64,000 nucleotides of DNA from Oscillospiraceae bacterium (GCA_015065785.1 SVPR01000008.1:35337-99336); one strand, 5' to 3'. Shown: positions 26,586 to 35,709, counted from the first letter of the stretch. Translations and numbers: made by a program. The notes: a model not told the origin generated them from the letters alone.

Positions 26586-26624
26586 CAAAGCGATAAAGGA
26601 ATTTAACCTTTATCGCTTTGCTTT
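26586..26624. terminator. Bidirectional terminator between convergent genes
   Basis: CAAAGCGATAAAGG (26586-26599) and CCTTTATCGCTTTG (26607-26620) form a perfect 14-bp stem with a 7-nt loop. It serves the autolysin gene on the plus strand and nagA on the minus strand. Confidence 0.88.
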
Positions 26625-27784
26625 TATATTAAGTTGCCATTTGTTATAACTGTTTTTATGTTTATATCGTCATCAAACAAAACAAAATCTGCATCGTAAC
26701 CTTTTTCGATTTTACCTTTTTTGTTTCCGTATCCTATTACCTCTGCTGGTGTCAGGGATGCCATTCGCACTGCTTCGTAAAGTGGGATTTTAACCTCTTT
26801 ATACATATTTTTTACGCAATCCTTAAGAGTTGCTACTGAACCTGCTAATGCAGAGCGGTCAGCAAGCTTCATTGCACCATCTTCAAAAATAACACCCATA
26901 CCGTTTTCTTGCATGTAAACGGTATTTTCTTTTATGTTACTTGCAGAGAATTCAAGACCATCAGTTATTAAGTACATTTTTTCTACGCCTTTTGTTTTAT
27001 AAATAAGCTTTAAAAGACCTTTTGGTAAATGTCTTAAATCACCAATAACCTGTGTGGTTATTTCATCAATTGTAAGACCGGCTTCAACAACGCCCGCAAC
27101 TCTGAAAATTCCTTCCTTAAAGCAAGAGGTACAAGCGTTATAAATATGAGTGACATCACTATAACCGTGCTTTACTGCTTCTTCTACCTTTTCATAGCTT
27201 GCAGCAGAGTGAGCAATTGATGCTACAATATTTCTTTTTCTTAATTTGTCGCCTAATTCTAAGCATCCCTCTTCTTCAGGAGCTGCCCCCATAATTAAAA
27301 TTTTATCCCAAAGCTCAAATAATTCATCGGGCGGATTTTTTGTTGGATTTAAAATGTTTTCAGGACTTTGCGCACCTTTATATTTTAATGAAATGTAAGG
27401 GCCCTCATAGTGAAGTCCTAAAATGTTTGCGTTTGCAGATTTTTCGCTTGCTTCCTTAATTGAAAGCGTTACATCCCTGAGCTGATTTATTGGTGAAGCC
27501 AGAGTTGTCGGTACAATAGAAGTTGTACCGTGCTTTAAATGTGCTTCTGCCATATCAATAATATCATTGTAGCTTGTGCTCATAGCACTTTTGTTTCCGC
27601 CACCGTGAACATGAATATCTATAAAGCCCGGTGAGAGATAGAGTCCGTTTGCGTCAATTACTTTATCATTTGAATTTTCTTCGTAACGCTCAACAATATC
27701 TTTGATTTTGCCGTTGTCACAAAGCACAATTGCATTTCTGATTTTGTCTGTGAAAACAACATTTGCATTTTTAATAACAAGCAT
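26624..27784 (-). CDS. nagA: N-acetylglucosamine-6-phosphate deacetylase
   Basis: This 386-residue amidohydrolase releases acetate from GlcNAc-6-phosphate for amino-sugar catabolism and wall recycling. It has LSPGFIDIHVHGGG near residue 50-63 (metal site), LGLHYEGPYIS, SIAHSAASYEKVEEA, VTHIYNAC, LITDGLEFSA and a C-terminal KGKIEKGYDADFVLFD. The start follows AGAGGT. No nagB or sugar transporter adjoins it. Its neighbour across the terminator is a glucosaminidase-type autolysin, which would release its precursor sugar. Confidence 0.95.
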   Translation of the reverse strand: MLVIKNANVVFTDKIRNAIVLCDNGKIKDIVERYEENSNDKVIDANGLYLSPGFIDIHVHGGGNKSAMSTSYNDIIDMAEAHLKHGTTSIVPTTLASPINQLRDVTLSIKEASEKSANANILGLHYEGPYISLKYKGAQSPENILNPTKNPPDELFELWDKILIMGAAPEEEGCLELGDKLRKRNIVASIAHSAASYEKVEEAVKHGYSDVTHIYNACTSCFKEGIFRVAGVVEAGLTIDEITTQVIGDLRHLPKGLLKLIYKTKGVEKMYLITDGLEFSASNIKENTVYMQENGMGVIFEDGAMKLADRSALAGSVATLKDCVKNMYKEVKIPLYEAVRMASLTPAEVIGYGNKKGKIEKGYDADFVLFDDDINIKTVITNGNLI

Positions 27785-27865
27785 TTTCAGTACCTCTTTT
27801 ATTTGATGATTTTATTGTATTATTATTTTTGCTTACTGTCAACGAAAATTTTTCTCTCGACTTAC

Positions 27866-27899
27866 TTTGACAAATTAGTTGTAGCATTTTATTTATAAT
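27866..27899 (+). promoter_or_regulatory. Spo0A-type promoter of spoIIGA-sigE
   Basis: TTTGACAAA (27866-27874) matches a 0A box (reverse complement TTTGTCAAA) and overlaps a -35-like TTGACA (27867-27872). TATAAT lies at 27894-27899, a spacer of 21 bp. The B. subtilis spoIIG promoter is known for sigma-A hexamers set about 22 bp apart and rescued by Spo0A, so this arrangement looks conserved. A second partial box (TGTCAACGAA) is at 27837-27846. Confidence 0.7.
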
Positions 27900-27920
27900 T
27901 TAAAAGGTGATTATAAGGTG

Positions 27921-28820
27921 ATGGTGATTTACTTAGATGTTTTAATAGCAGTGAACATTTTTGTTACATATATACAGCTGGTTTGCACACGGGTAATTGT
28001 AAAAAACGATACTAAAAGGTTTGGGCTTATAATTGCCACGCTTTTAGGTGGTGCTTCATCACTTATTATATTCTGGGAAGAAATGCCACTTCTGTTTTCA
28101 GTTGTTTATAAATTGGCAGTAGGGTGTGCAATTTCATTTATTGCCTTTATGCCGAAAAATAAAAAGCTTTTTTTAAAAGTAACACTTGCATTCTTTTTTG
28201 TTAATTTTATCTTCGGCGGTATTATGTATTTTGCTGAAATTACATTTAATATGAATAGCGTTATGTATATGAACGGTACCGTCTATTTTGATATCAGTCT
28301 GTTGTTTTTAGTTTCAATGACTTTGATTTGTTACGGGCTGTTGCTTTTAGGTGATTATATTTTAAAACGCAGGGCAAGTGAAAACACGCTTTATGATGTC
28401 AGATTACATTTCAGGAACGAAACAGTGGAATTAAAAGCACTTTATGACACGGGTAATCATCTGACAGATGGCGTGGAGTCTAAGCCTGTAATAATTGTTG
28501 AGCTTTACGCACTTTTAAAGTTTTTTAATTGTGAGGAAGCAGAATATCTGAAAAGCAGTAGCATTACTGCTGAGGTGCCGGATTCATTAAAAAGCGTACT
28601 AAGAATTATTCCTTGCAGTTCAGTTACAGGTTCTTCGGTTTTAAAAGCCTTTGTCCCAAGTAAGATAGAAATAAGAAATAAAGAATCTTGCTACGAAACA
28701 TCTTTTTTAGTCGTAGCAGTTTTAAATGATAGCTTATCAAATGGAGAATATAATTGTATTTTAAATTCAGATATTTTTGAAAGGGGAAAAAGAATTGATG
28801 TTAGTAAGGTTAATAAGTAA
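27921..28820 (+). CDS. spoIIGA: Sigma-E processing peptidase SpoIIGA
   Basis: This 299-residue membrane-embedded aspartic protease cleaves pro-sigma-E in the mother cell when signalled by SpoIIR. The N-terminal half has five hydrophobic segments ([37 protein letters not shown] and others). The C-terminal half has the catalytic motif [12 protein letters not shown] with the active Asp in DTGN, and [11 protein letters not shown] 27921 is preferred; a GTG at 27918 is an alternative with better spacing to AAAGGTGA. The 3' end overlaps sigE. Confidence 0.93.
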   Translation: MVIYLDVLIAVNIFVTYIQLVCTRVIVKNDTKRFGLIIATLLGGASSLIIFWEEMPLLFSVVYKLAVGCAISFIAFMPKNKKLFLKVTLAFFFVNFIFGGIMYFAEITFNMNSVMYMNGTVYFDISLLFLVSMTLICYGLLLLGDYILKRRASENTLYDVRLHFRNETVELKALYDTGNHLTDGVESKPVIIVELYALLKFFNCEEAEYLKSSSITAEVPDSLKSVLRIIPCSSVTGSSVLKAFVPSKIEIRNKESCYETSFLVVAVLNDSLSNGEYNCILNSDIFERGKRIDVSKVNK

Positions 28821-29520
28821 TGTCAAAGATTTTTTTATAAGAATAAAGCTCAAATTAGGCTATGAAAAGATTTTCTATATAAACAGCCCTAAAACCTTAC
28901 CGCCACCGTTAAAAAAGTCAGAAGAGTTAGAGCTCACTGAGCGAATTGCGGCTGGTGATGAAAAAGCACGGGAGCCACTAATTGTGCATAACTTGCGACT
29001 TGTGGTTTACATAGCAAAAAAATTTGAAAGCTCCGGTGTTAATATTGAAGATTTAGTTTCAATAGGAACAATAGGCTTGATAAAATCTGTGAATACATTT
29101 TGCCCCGATAAAAACATCAAGCTTGCAACCTATGCTTCAAGGTGTATCGAAAACGAAATTTTAATGCATTTAAGAAAGGTGAATCAACAAAAGGGCGATG
29201 TTTCACTTGATGAGCCACTTAACACCGATTGGGAGGGTAATGAACTCTTGCTTTCTGATGTTCTGGGGAGCGATGGCTACGAGATAAATAACGATATGGA
29301 GGATGAGGACGAAAAAAGAATTCTTCATCTTTGTATGGAAACCTTAGGGGAGCGGGAACGCCTTATTATGAATATGCGTTTTGGTCTTTGTGGATATAAA
29401 GAACATACACAAAAAGAGGTTGCAGATTTGTTGGGGATTTCTCAGAGCTATATTTCAAGACTTGAAAAGAGAATTATTACTCAACTAAAAAAAGATATTG
29501 AAAAGATTACAGCAGATTAA
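28798..29520 (+). CDS. sigE: RNA polymerase sporulation sigma factor SigE
   Basis: This 240-residue sigma-70 factor directs early mother-cell transcription after engulfment starts. A pro-region of about 20-27 residues ([20 protein letters not shown]) precedes [15 protein letters not shown] and region 1.2/2 ([38 protein letters not shown]). Region 4 ends in [24 protein letters not shown] 28798 lies within the end of spoIIGA, downstream of AAAGGGG. sigG, which often follows sigE, is absent here. Confidence 0.95.
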   Translation: MLVRLISNVKDFFIRIKLKLGYEKIFYINSPKTLPPPLKKSEELELTERIAAGDEKAREPLIVHNLRLVVYIAKKFESSGVNIEDLVSIGTIGLIKSVNTFCPDKNIKLATYASRCIENEILMHLRKVNQQKGDVSLDEPLNTDWEGNELLLSDVLGSDGYEINNDMEDEDEKRILHLCMETLGERERLIMNMRFGLCGYKEHTQKEVADLLGISQSYISRLEKRIITQLKKDIEKITAD

Positions 29521-29545
29521 ATCAAGGCTAAGTCCTTGATTTTTC
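29521..29545 (+). terminator. Terminator of the spoIIGA-sigE operon
   Basis: ATCAAGG and CCTTGAT with a 6-nt loop are followed by TTTTCTGTTTTT, starting at the base after the sigE stop. Confidence 0.85.
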
Positions 29546-29594
29546 TGTTTTTATGTAATAAAATAGAATTGAAATTTATTTAGGAGAGGGTATT

Positions 29595-30509
29595 GTGAAC
29601 AAGGCAGAGGTAGTTTTTACTGCTATTGATATTTTCGGTCATCCGCTTCAGAATGCGAGAAGATTTCCCGGTATTACCTGTGTAGAAGATATTGCTTATG
29701 GTGAACACGAAAAACAGAAGGGCGACCTTTATTTTAAAGAGGGACTTAATAAAGAAGATGGTAAAAAACCGATTCTTCTTTACATACGCGGTGGTGGATT
29801 TATTTTGGGTGATAAAAGCCACAGAGTAACAATTGGTGAATATTACGCAAATGCCGGTTATTATGTGTTTAATATCAATTTTCGCTTACCACCTGAGGTT
29901 GATTTTAATGGTCAGATTTACGACTGTGTGATGGCTTTGAATTTCATAGAAGAGCTTTCTGAAACCTACAACATTGATACAGATAATATCTTTATTTCAG
30001 GTGATTCATCAGGTGCTTGTCAGACTGCATTTTTAGGTGCTGTTAAATATGATGATGCTTTAAGAGAAAAAATAAATTGCCCTGAAATAAAAATTGATTT
30101 AAAAGGCTTAATTCTGATGTCTGGAATATATGATGTTGAAGCATTGGTTAAACGCAAAAAGCTTTTTGGCGTTATTCCACAGACGATAAAAATGATTTTA
30201 GGCTTTGAGCTTAATAAAAAATGCGATAACTTCAAGGATTATGAATACTATGACTGCTTGTCATCTATGAAATTTATAAACGAAAAATGGTGTTCTGTAT
30301 TTATAAGCTGGTCAAAGAGTGATATTTTTTGTAAAGGTCAGGGCGAAGCGATGTATGAAGCCCTTAAAGCAAAAATAGACAATGTGAAAACACATTCTGT
30401 AAAAAGCTTAATAAATAACCATTGTTATCATTTGTTCCTTAAAATAGACAGATATGCTGATGAATGTATGCAGGCTTCAATTAAGTTTATGGATGAACTT
30501 GTAAAGTAA
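29595..30509 (+). CDS. Alpha/beta hydrolase (esterase-lipase family)
   Basis: This 304-residue cytoplasmic hydrolase has the nucleophile elbow GDSSGAC (Ser138), LILMSGIYDVE, a late acidic region VFISWSKSDIFCKGQ and a C-terminal histidine in NNHCYHLFL, which fits an abhydrolase_3-type fold. The oxyanion-hole motif normally read HGGG is RGGGF here (Arg65), a notable change. It starts at GTG 29595 behind TAGGAGAGG and stands alone between a terminator and the next promoter. The substrate is unknown. Confidence 0.8.
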   Translation: MNKAEVVFTAIDIFGHPLQNARRFPGITCVEDIAYGEHEKQKGDLYFKEGLNKEDGKKPILLYIRGGGFILGDKSHRVTIGEYYANAGYYVFNINFRLPPEVDFNGQIYDCVMALNFIEELSETYNIDTDNIFISGDSSGACQTAFLGAVKYDDALREKINCPEIKIDLKGLILMSGIYDVEALVKRKKLFGVIPQTIKMILGFELNKKCDNFKDYEYYDCLSSMKFINEKWCSVFISWSKSDIFCKGQGEAMYEALKAKIDNVKTHSVKSLINNHCYHLFLKIDRYADECMQASIKFMDELVK

Positions 30510-30534
30510 ATTCCTACTTCTTCAGAGTAATTTA

Positions 30535-30563
30535 TTGACTTTACAGTTAATTACTGTTAAAAT
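30535..30563 (+). promoter_or_regulatory. Promoter of the ceramidase-like gene cluster
   Basis: TTGACT (30535-30540) and TAAAAT (30558-30563) have a 17-bp spacer, about 48 bp before ATG 30611. Confidence 0.72.
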
Positions 30564-30610
30564 AATATTAAGAAGAAATTCAAATTTGTTTTTTGCAAAG
30601 GAGAAAAATT

Positions 30611-32035
30611 ATGGGCTTTAATGAAATTGCAGCAGTAGCGGTCAGAAAAATCGGTATTGCTTCAGGTAAAAAGTTAAGAAAAAAGGGTGTAAAAGCAGAG
30701 CCACTTCCAAAGGATGCACCTACCGTTATTAAAGGTGAAAGCTTTGTTTCCGGCTTCGCTGTTAAAGAAATTATGCCAAAAAGCGTAACCGAGAAAAAAT
30801 ATTGGATTGCAGGTCACGGAATGGGTAACACAATTGACCGTGTTCACGACCCACTTACTGCAAGTGCAATGTGGCTCGGTAACGGAGAAAGTGGTATTAT
30901 TCACATTTGTGCAGATATTATCGGTCTTACAAATTTTGAAGTTAATATTGTAAGAGATTCTTTAAAGGATTTCTGTGAAAAAGCAAATTGTAAGAGTGTT
31001 AATATTTCTTGCTCACACACCCACGCAGGTTTTGATACTGTTGGTTACTGGGGTCAGCTTTATAAGCTTCAGTCAGGTAAAGACCAGGAATATATGGATT
31101 TACTCTTACAAAGACTTAAAGAGGTTGCAATTGAAGCTTACGAAAACAGAAAAGAGGGTAAACTTTATGTTGGCTCAATTTCTGTTCCTGAAGCTCAGCT
31201 CGATAAGCGTGAGCCTGTAATTCTTAATGATAAATTAACAAGAATTAAATTTGTGCCGGATGATGGCTCAACTGAAACTTGGCTTATTAATTTCGGTGCT
31301 CACCCTAACACATTAGGCGGTAGCAATAATGATTGTAGTGCTGACTATCCTTATTGGCTCAGAAAGACAATCAATGATACTAAAAAGACTAATGTTCTTT
31401 TCTCAGTAAGTGCAATTGGTGGTGTTGACCCGGGTGATTTCTGTGAGGATAAGCCTGAAAGAACCCGTATTCAGGGTGAGACACTTGCTAAGGCAGCACT
31501 TGAAATCAGTAATGACAGAGAACTAAAGCCTGAAATTACACTTTTAAGACAAAAATATTACGCACCTGTTGACAATGGACTTTTAGCTTTAATGGCAACT
31601 ATAAATGCTTGCAGCTCACAGCGTTTCCCTTGCGACAGAGGTGATTTGGGTCTTGCTCTTCAGACTGAAATTACATATATAAGAATTGATGATTTACAAA
31701 TCTTACTTCTTCCTGGTGAGCCATTCCCTGAGGTTGTTTATGGTGGTGCAGTTGAGGCTGACAAATCAGCTACTAAAAAGGGTACTGACATTAACCCACC
31801 TGCATTGGTTGATGTTGTAGGTGACAAAGACCTTGTTGTGTTCTGTGTTACCAACGATATGACAGGCTACTGTGTTGTACCTAATGACTTTATTCTTCAC
31901 GAAACTCAACCTTACATTGATCAGGGTAGAGATGCATTCGACAGAAGACATTACCACGAAACTAACTCACTTGGCTATTTGACAAACGAGGTTATAGTTG
32001 AGGTAGTACAAGACATTATGTCAAGAGTAAAATAA
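30611..32035 (+). CDS. Neutral/alkaline ceramidase-like protein, paralogue 1
   Basis: This 474-residue protein resembles the neutral ceramidase (PF04734) N-terminal domain. The expected zinc ligands appear in order: the His pair in ISCSHTHAGFDTVG, the His in INFGAHPNTLGG, the Glu in LLPGEPFPEV and the Tyr in NDMTGYCVVP. The segment that carries the catalytic serine in known ceramidases (GxVSPN-like) reads SAIGGVDPGDF here, with Asp in place of Ser. There is no signal peptide; the N-terminus is basic (VRKIGIASGKKLRKKG), unlike secreted ceramidases. The reaction is probably a zinc-dependent hydrolysis, substrate unknown. ATG 30611 follows AAAGGAG. Confidence 0.8.
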   Translation: MGFNEIAAVAVRKIGIASGKKLRKKGVKAEPLPKDAPTVIKGESFVSGFAVKEIMPKSVTEKKYWIAGHGMGNTIDRVHDPLTASAMWLGNGESGIIHICADIIGLTNFEVNIVRDSLKDFCEKANCKSVNISCSHTHAGFDTVGYWGQLYKLQSGKDQEYMDLLLQRLKEVAIEAYENRKEGKLYVGSISVPEAQLDKREPVILNDKLTRIKFVPDDGSTETWLINFGAHPNTLGGSNNDCSADYPYWLRKTINDTKKTNVLFSVSAIGGVDPGDFCEDKPERTRIQGETLAKAALEISNDRELKPEITLLRQKYYAPVDNGLLALMATINACSSQRFPCDRGDLGLALQTEITYIRIDDLQILLLPGEPFPEVVYGGAVEADKSATKKGTDINPPALVDVVGDKDLVVFCVTNDMTGYCVVPNDFILHETQPYIDQGRDAFDRRHYHETNSLGYLTNEVIVEVVQDIMSRVK

Positions 32036-32054
32036 TAATCAGAATAAAAGTTAA

Positions 32055-32084
32055 GAAAGGGAGTTTTATACTCCCTTTCATTTA
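32055..32084 (+). terminator. Terminator or attenuator between the ceramidase-like genes
   Basis: GAAAGGGAG and CTCCCTTTC, with a 7-nt loop and a short AT tail, lie 19 bp after the stop of paralogue 1 and 20 bp before paralogue 2. Confidence 0.6.
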
Positions 32085-32099
32085 TATAGGTGATTTTTT

Positions 32100-33773
32100 A
32101 TGAAAAAAGAAACGCAGATAAAAATTATTGAAACTGCCATAAATGGTGTTATAAAAGGACTTTTCGGTAAGCTTAATGATGGCCCTAATTTCGATTTACT
32201 TGAGAATTATAAAACCGAAAACTTTTTTCCCGGAACAAAAGAGTTTTTGAAAGAGCCAACAGAAAATTCTGTGTGGCAGTTAGGCTATGCAAATGTTGAC
32301 TTAACACCAAAGGATTATAAAGAAAAAGATTATTACATGGGTGGCTACATTTCACCTGACAATAAATTCAAAAATCTTATTGAAAATGTCGTAGATAAAA
32401 TGCAAGGCAGAGCAATTGCGATTTCTGATAATTCCGATAGGGGAATTTCTGTTTTTTGCACAGTTGACTGCATTGGTATCACGAATGGCGATATTCGTGA
32501 AATAAGAGCTATATTCTCAGAGGAATTTGTGAAAAGATATCCTGATAAAAAATTAGCATCTGTAAATGTATGCTCAACACATACTCACAGCTGTGTAGAT
32601 ACAGAGGGCTTGTGGACTGATTTCCCCGGTAAGATTTTAAGAAACAGAAAAAAGAATCTGAAAAAGAATTTTGATTTAGAGCAGGGTACTGATAAAGAAT
32701 ATATGATTTTTTTGAAAAAGTCTGTTGTCGAAGCATTTTTTACTGCTATTGAAAATATGTGCGAGGGTGAGCTTTATTTTGCACAGAAAGACATAGGCGA
32801 AGATTATTTCAGAAATACAAACAGACCATCTGCAACAGGTCTTGTTACTGATGTTACAAGATTCAGATTTGTGCCATTTGATAAAACAAGAAAACAGACA
32901 CTTATTGTGAATTTCCCTGCCCACCCTGATGTTGCAGGGCTTCCTACATCTGATAAAAATGGCACAGGCAGAGAGCTTTCGGGCGACTATGTTTACTATA
33001 TGGGCGAAACCATAAACAAAGCAGGTTTTAATTTTATGTTCTTTAACGGTGCTATTTGTGCTATTTATTCTAACAGAGATAAGGCGCTTGACGGTCATAC
33101 ATTCGCTCACCGTTACGAGCAATCAATCCGTTATGGTGTTGAGGTTGGCAGAATTACATTAGCACTTACAAAAACACTTGATGAAATTAGAAATGACATT
33201 GTTCTTTATGATGAAGAAGAAATAAAAAAAGATATTGAAAAATCAAAAGCAAACAATGCAGAGTACACTTTGTGGTGTGAAGATTGGGAGCCTGTTACTG
33301 AAACAAAGGTTGAACCGATTTTCAATATAAGATTAAAAGAAGTCAATGTACCGGTTACAAGCACACTTATGGTTGGTGTTGGTAAGCTTAATATTGCTAA
33401 CTACAAAATGTTCAAAGACGAAAATGGTTACAGTATGTTTACCGAAGTTGGTTATATTGAATTTGGTAAAGATATTAAGGTTGCTATGGTGCCGGGCGAA
33501 TTCTGTGCGGACCTTTTAACAGGCGGTGCATCTCTTAAAGCAGATGGTGCAGTCCTCAAAACAGATTTCCCTTATCCTACTGTAAGAGAAATTTTGGGCG
33601 AAGATACTATTGCTTTTGGTTTAAGCAATGACGAAATCGGTTACATAGTTCCCGACAATGACTTTACAATGGGTGACCCAGGTAGCCATTACCACGAGCT
33701 TGTTTCGTTAGGACAATATGTCGGCTCATCAGTTATTAAGGGCTTTGTAGAAATCAAAAAGGAATTAGGGTAA
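32100..33773 (+). CDS. Neutral/alkaline ceramidase-like protein, paralogue 2
   Basis: This 557-residue diverged paralogue of the preceding gene lines up by its zinc-site motifs: NVCSTHTHSCVDTEG, VNFPAHPDVAGL, AMVPGEFCADL and NDEIGYIVPD. The nucleophile region reads MFFNGAICAIYS, so the serine segment of true ceramidases is missing here too. It begins with an amphipathic Lys/Phe-rich stretch and LGYANVDLTPKDYKEKDYYMGGY; no signal peptide is evident. An insert of charged residues (KTLDEIRNDIVLYDEEEIKKDIEKSKANN region) is present. It probably acts on the same or a related substrate as paralogue 1. Its stop overlaps the next start by one base. Confidence 0.78.
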   Translation: MKKETQIKIIETAINGVIKGLFGKLNDGPNFDLLENYKTENFFPGTKEFLKEPTENSVWQLGYANVDLTPKDYKEKDYYMGGYISPDNKFKNLIENVVDKMQGRAIAISDNSDRGISVFCTVDCIGITNGDIREIRAIFSEEFVKRYPDKKLASVNVCSTHTHSCVDTEGLWTDFPGKILRNRKKNLKKNFDLEQGTDKEYMIFLKKSVVEAFFTAIENMCEGELYFAQKDIGEDYFRNTNRPSATGLVTDVTRFRFVPFDKTRKQTLIVNFPAHPDVAGLPTSDKNGTGRELSGDYVYYMGETINKAGFNFMFFNGAICAIYSNRDKALDGHTFAHRYEQSIRYGVEVGRITLALTKTLDEIRNDIVLYDEEEIKKDIEKSKANNAEYTLWCEDWEPVTETKVEPIFNIRLKEVNVPVTSTLMVGVGKLNIANYKMFKDENGYSMFTEVGYIEFGKDIKVAMVPGEFCADLLTGGASLKADGAVLKTDFPYPTVREILGEDTIAFGLSNDEIGYIVPDNDFTMGDPGSHYHELVSLGQYVGSSVIKGFVEIKKELG

Positions 33774-34333
33774 TGTACATAAATAAAGTAACTTTTAATT
33801 CGCACCCCGAAACAACAAAAACACAAAAGGAAATGGATGCGTACCTCTTTTTAGAGGAAAATGGTGTAGAATACATTCGTGCAGAACACGATGAAGCATC
33901 AACCATTGAGCTTTGTGAGGGTGTCGAAAAAATTATTGATGCAAAAATCTGTAAAAATCTTCTTTTGACTAACAGACAGCAAACTGTGTTTTATTTGTTG
34001 CTCATAAAAGGGGATATGGTTTTTAAAACTAAATATTTATCCTCGCAGATAAATTCTGCGCGTCTTTCATTTGCAACAGCGGAGCATATGGAAACACTTT
34101 TAGATGTTACGCCGGGCTCGTTGACAGTTTTAGCTTTAATGAAAGATAAAGAGAAAAAAGTAAATCTTCTTATAGAAGAAAGTGTGTTAAAGGAAGAGTA
34201 TTTTGCGTGTCACCCAATGGTGAATACTGCAACAGTTAAATTTAAAACCGACGATTTAATGAATAAAATTCTTCCTGCTTTAAATCGTGAATATACACTT
34301 GTTAATCTGGAGTGTCCTGCCGATGAACAATAA
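33773..34333 (+). CDS. YbaK/ProX-type aminoacyl-tRNA deacylase domain protein
   Basis: This 186-residue protein fits the ProX (PrdX) branch of the YbaK/INS family, which hydrolyses mischarged prolyl-tRNA such as Ala-tRNA(Pro). It has VEYIRAEHDEASTIELCE, DAKICKNLLLTNRQQTVFYLLLIKGD with the conserved Lys, TKYLSSQINSARLSFAT, LDVTPGSLTVLALM and CHPMVNTATVKF. In Clostridia this family is also seen beside proline reductase genes, but none are present here. It shares TAATG with the upstream gene. Confidence 0.85.
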   Translation: MYINKVTFNSHPETTKTQKEMDAYLFLEENGVEYIRAEHDEASTIELCEGVEKIIDAKICKNLLLTNRQQTVFYLLLIKGDMVFKTKYLSSQINSARLSFATAEHMETLLDVTPGSLTVLALMKDKEKKVNLLIEESVLKEEYFACHPMVNTATVKFKTDDLMNKILPALNREYTLVNLECPADEQ

Positions 34334-34976
34334 AAAATGCGTGATTTTTGACCTTGACGGAACACTTCTTGATACGCTTGAAGATTTAAAAAATAGTGTG
34401 AATTTTGCATTGTCACAGGGTGGCTACAATGAACGCACCTTAGATGAAGTGCGAGAATTCGTTGGCAACGGAATTGAAAATCTTATGCGAAAAGCAGTGC
34501 CGGTTGGCATTTCTGAAGAGGAATTCACAAAATGCTTTGCTTCATTCAAGGAGCATTACAAAATTCATTCAGAGGATAATACAAAAGAATATGACGGGAT
34601 TACCGATATGCTAAGAGTGTTAAAGCAAAACGGCTTTTTACTTGCAGTTGTTTCAAACAAGGCGGATTTTGCTGTGGAAACCCTATGTAACAAATATTTT
34701 CAAGGCTTATTGGATGTTGCTGTTGGCGAAAGAGAGGGCATAAAAAGAAAACCTTGCCCTGATTCAGTTAACGAGGTTACAAGAATTTTAGGTGTAAGTA
34801 AAGAAAATTGCTATTATGTCGGTGATTCTGATGTTGATGTGAAAACTGCACACAATGCAGAAATGAAGTGCATTGCTTGTACTTGGGGCTTCAGAAGCAG
34901 AAGTGTGTTAGAAAGCGAGAAGCCTGAATATATTATAGATAATGTAAATGAAATTTTAGAAATAGTAGGAGTGTAA
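34323..34976 (+). CDS. HAD-superfamily phosphatase (phosphoglycolate phosphatase-like)
   Basis: This 217-residue HAD hydrolase has motif I IFDLDGTLLDT (nucleophile Asp), motif II VVSNK, motif III KRKPCPDSV and motif IV YYVGDSDVDVKTAHNA, with an alpha-helical cap (about 15-85) as in Gph/PgmB-like enzymes. It removes phosphate from a small metabolite such as 2-phosphoglycolate; the exact substrate is open. ATG 34323 overlaps the upstream gene by 11 bp and has GGAG upstream; an in-frame ATG at 34287 lies deeper in the upstream gene. Confidence 0.88.
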   Translation: MNNKKCVIFDLDGTLLDTLEDLKNSVNFALSQGGYNERTLDEVREFVGNGIENLMRKAVPVGISEEEFTKCFASFKEHYKIHSEDNTKEYDGITDMLRVLKQNGFLLAVVSNKADFAVETLCNKYFQGLLDVAVGEREGIKRKPCPDSVNEVTRILGVSKENCYYVGDSDVDVKTAHNAEMKCIACTWGFRSRSVLESEKPEYIIDNVNEILEIVGV

Positions 34977-34979
34977 ACA

Positions 34980-35606
34980 ATGAAAGTATTACTCATAAAC
35001 GGTAGCCCTCACGACAAGGGTTGCACCTTTACAGCGTTGAATGAAATTAAAAAGACACTTGAAAGCGAAAATATTGAAGCAGAAATTTTCCACATTGGTA
35101 CAAATCAGGTTCGTGGTTGCATCGGTTGTGGCGGATGCAGTAAAAATGACGGCAAATGTGTCTTTAATGATGATGTTGTAAATGAAATTATAGAAAAAGC
35201 AAAAACAAGCGATGCTTTTGTGTTTGGCTCACCTGTTCACTACGCCGCACCTGCAGGTGCTTTATGTGCGGTGCTTGACAGAGCTTTTTATGCAGGTAGT
35301 GCTAATTTTAAATTTAAGCCCGGTGCTGCAATTGTAAGCTGTCGCAGAGCAGGTACTACTGCGTCATTAGATTGCCTTAACAAGTATTTCACAATAAGTA
35401 ATATGCCTGTTGTTTCATCATCTTATTGGAATATGGTGCACGGCTCAAAGCCCGAAGATGTTTTAAAGGATGAAGAGGGACTTCAGATTATGCGAGGAAT
35501 AGGTCACAATATGGCGTGGCTTTTAAAATGTATTGAACTCGGTAAAAATAACGGAATAGAACATCCTGTTCCCGAAGCAAAAATAAGAACTAATTTTATA
35601 AAATAA
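34980..35606 (+). CDS. Flavodoxin-fold NAD(P)H-dependent FMN reductase-like protein
   Basis: This 208-residue flavoprotein has the FMN-phosphate loop LINGSPHDKGCTFTAL, the paired cysteines RGCIGCGGCSKNDGKC (an iron-sulfur or redox-cysteine motif seen in iron-sulfur flavoproteins), and AFVFGSPVHYAAPAGALCAVLDR around the flavin ring. It likely carries out NAD(P)H- or ferredoxin-linked reductions in an anaerobe. It lies three bases after the HAD gene stop, so it belongs to the same operon. Confidence 0.87.
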   Translation: MKVLLINGSPHDKGCTFTALNEIKKTLESENIEAEIFHIGTNQVRGCIGCGGCSKNDGKCVFNDDVVNEIIEKAKTSDAFVFGSPVHYAAPAGALCAVLDRAFYAGSANFKFKPGAAIVSCRRAGTTASLDCLNKYFTISNMPVVSSSYWNMVHGSKPEDVLKDEEGLQIMRGIGHNMAWLLKCIELGKNNGIEHPVPEAKIRTNFIK

Positions 35607-35645
35607 TTTGCTAAAATATACTACACGATATTGTGTATATTATTA

Positions 35646-35674
35646 TTGATTTTAGTGGCTTAAAGTTGTATAAT
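35646..35674 (+). promoter_or_regulatory. Promoter of the phosphohexomutase gene
   Basis: TTGATT (35646-35651) and TATAAT (35669-35674) are 17 bp apart, about 35 bp before ATG 35710. Confidence 0.7.
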
Positions 35675-35709
35675 TGTAATGTTGATATTTTTTTGAAAGG
35701 GTGCTTAAA

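Noticed and set aside
30611..33773. Firm ceramidase annotation with symbol
   Set aside because: The catalytic serine segment is not conserved in either paralogue and both lack secretion signals.
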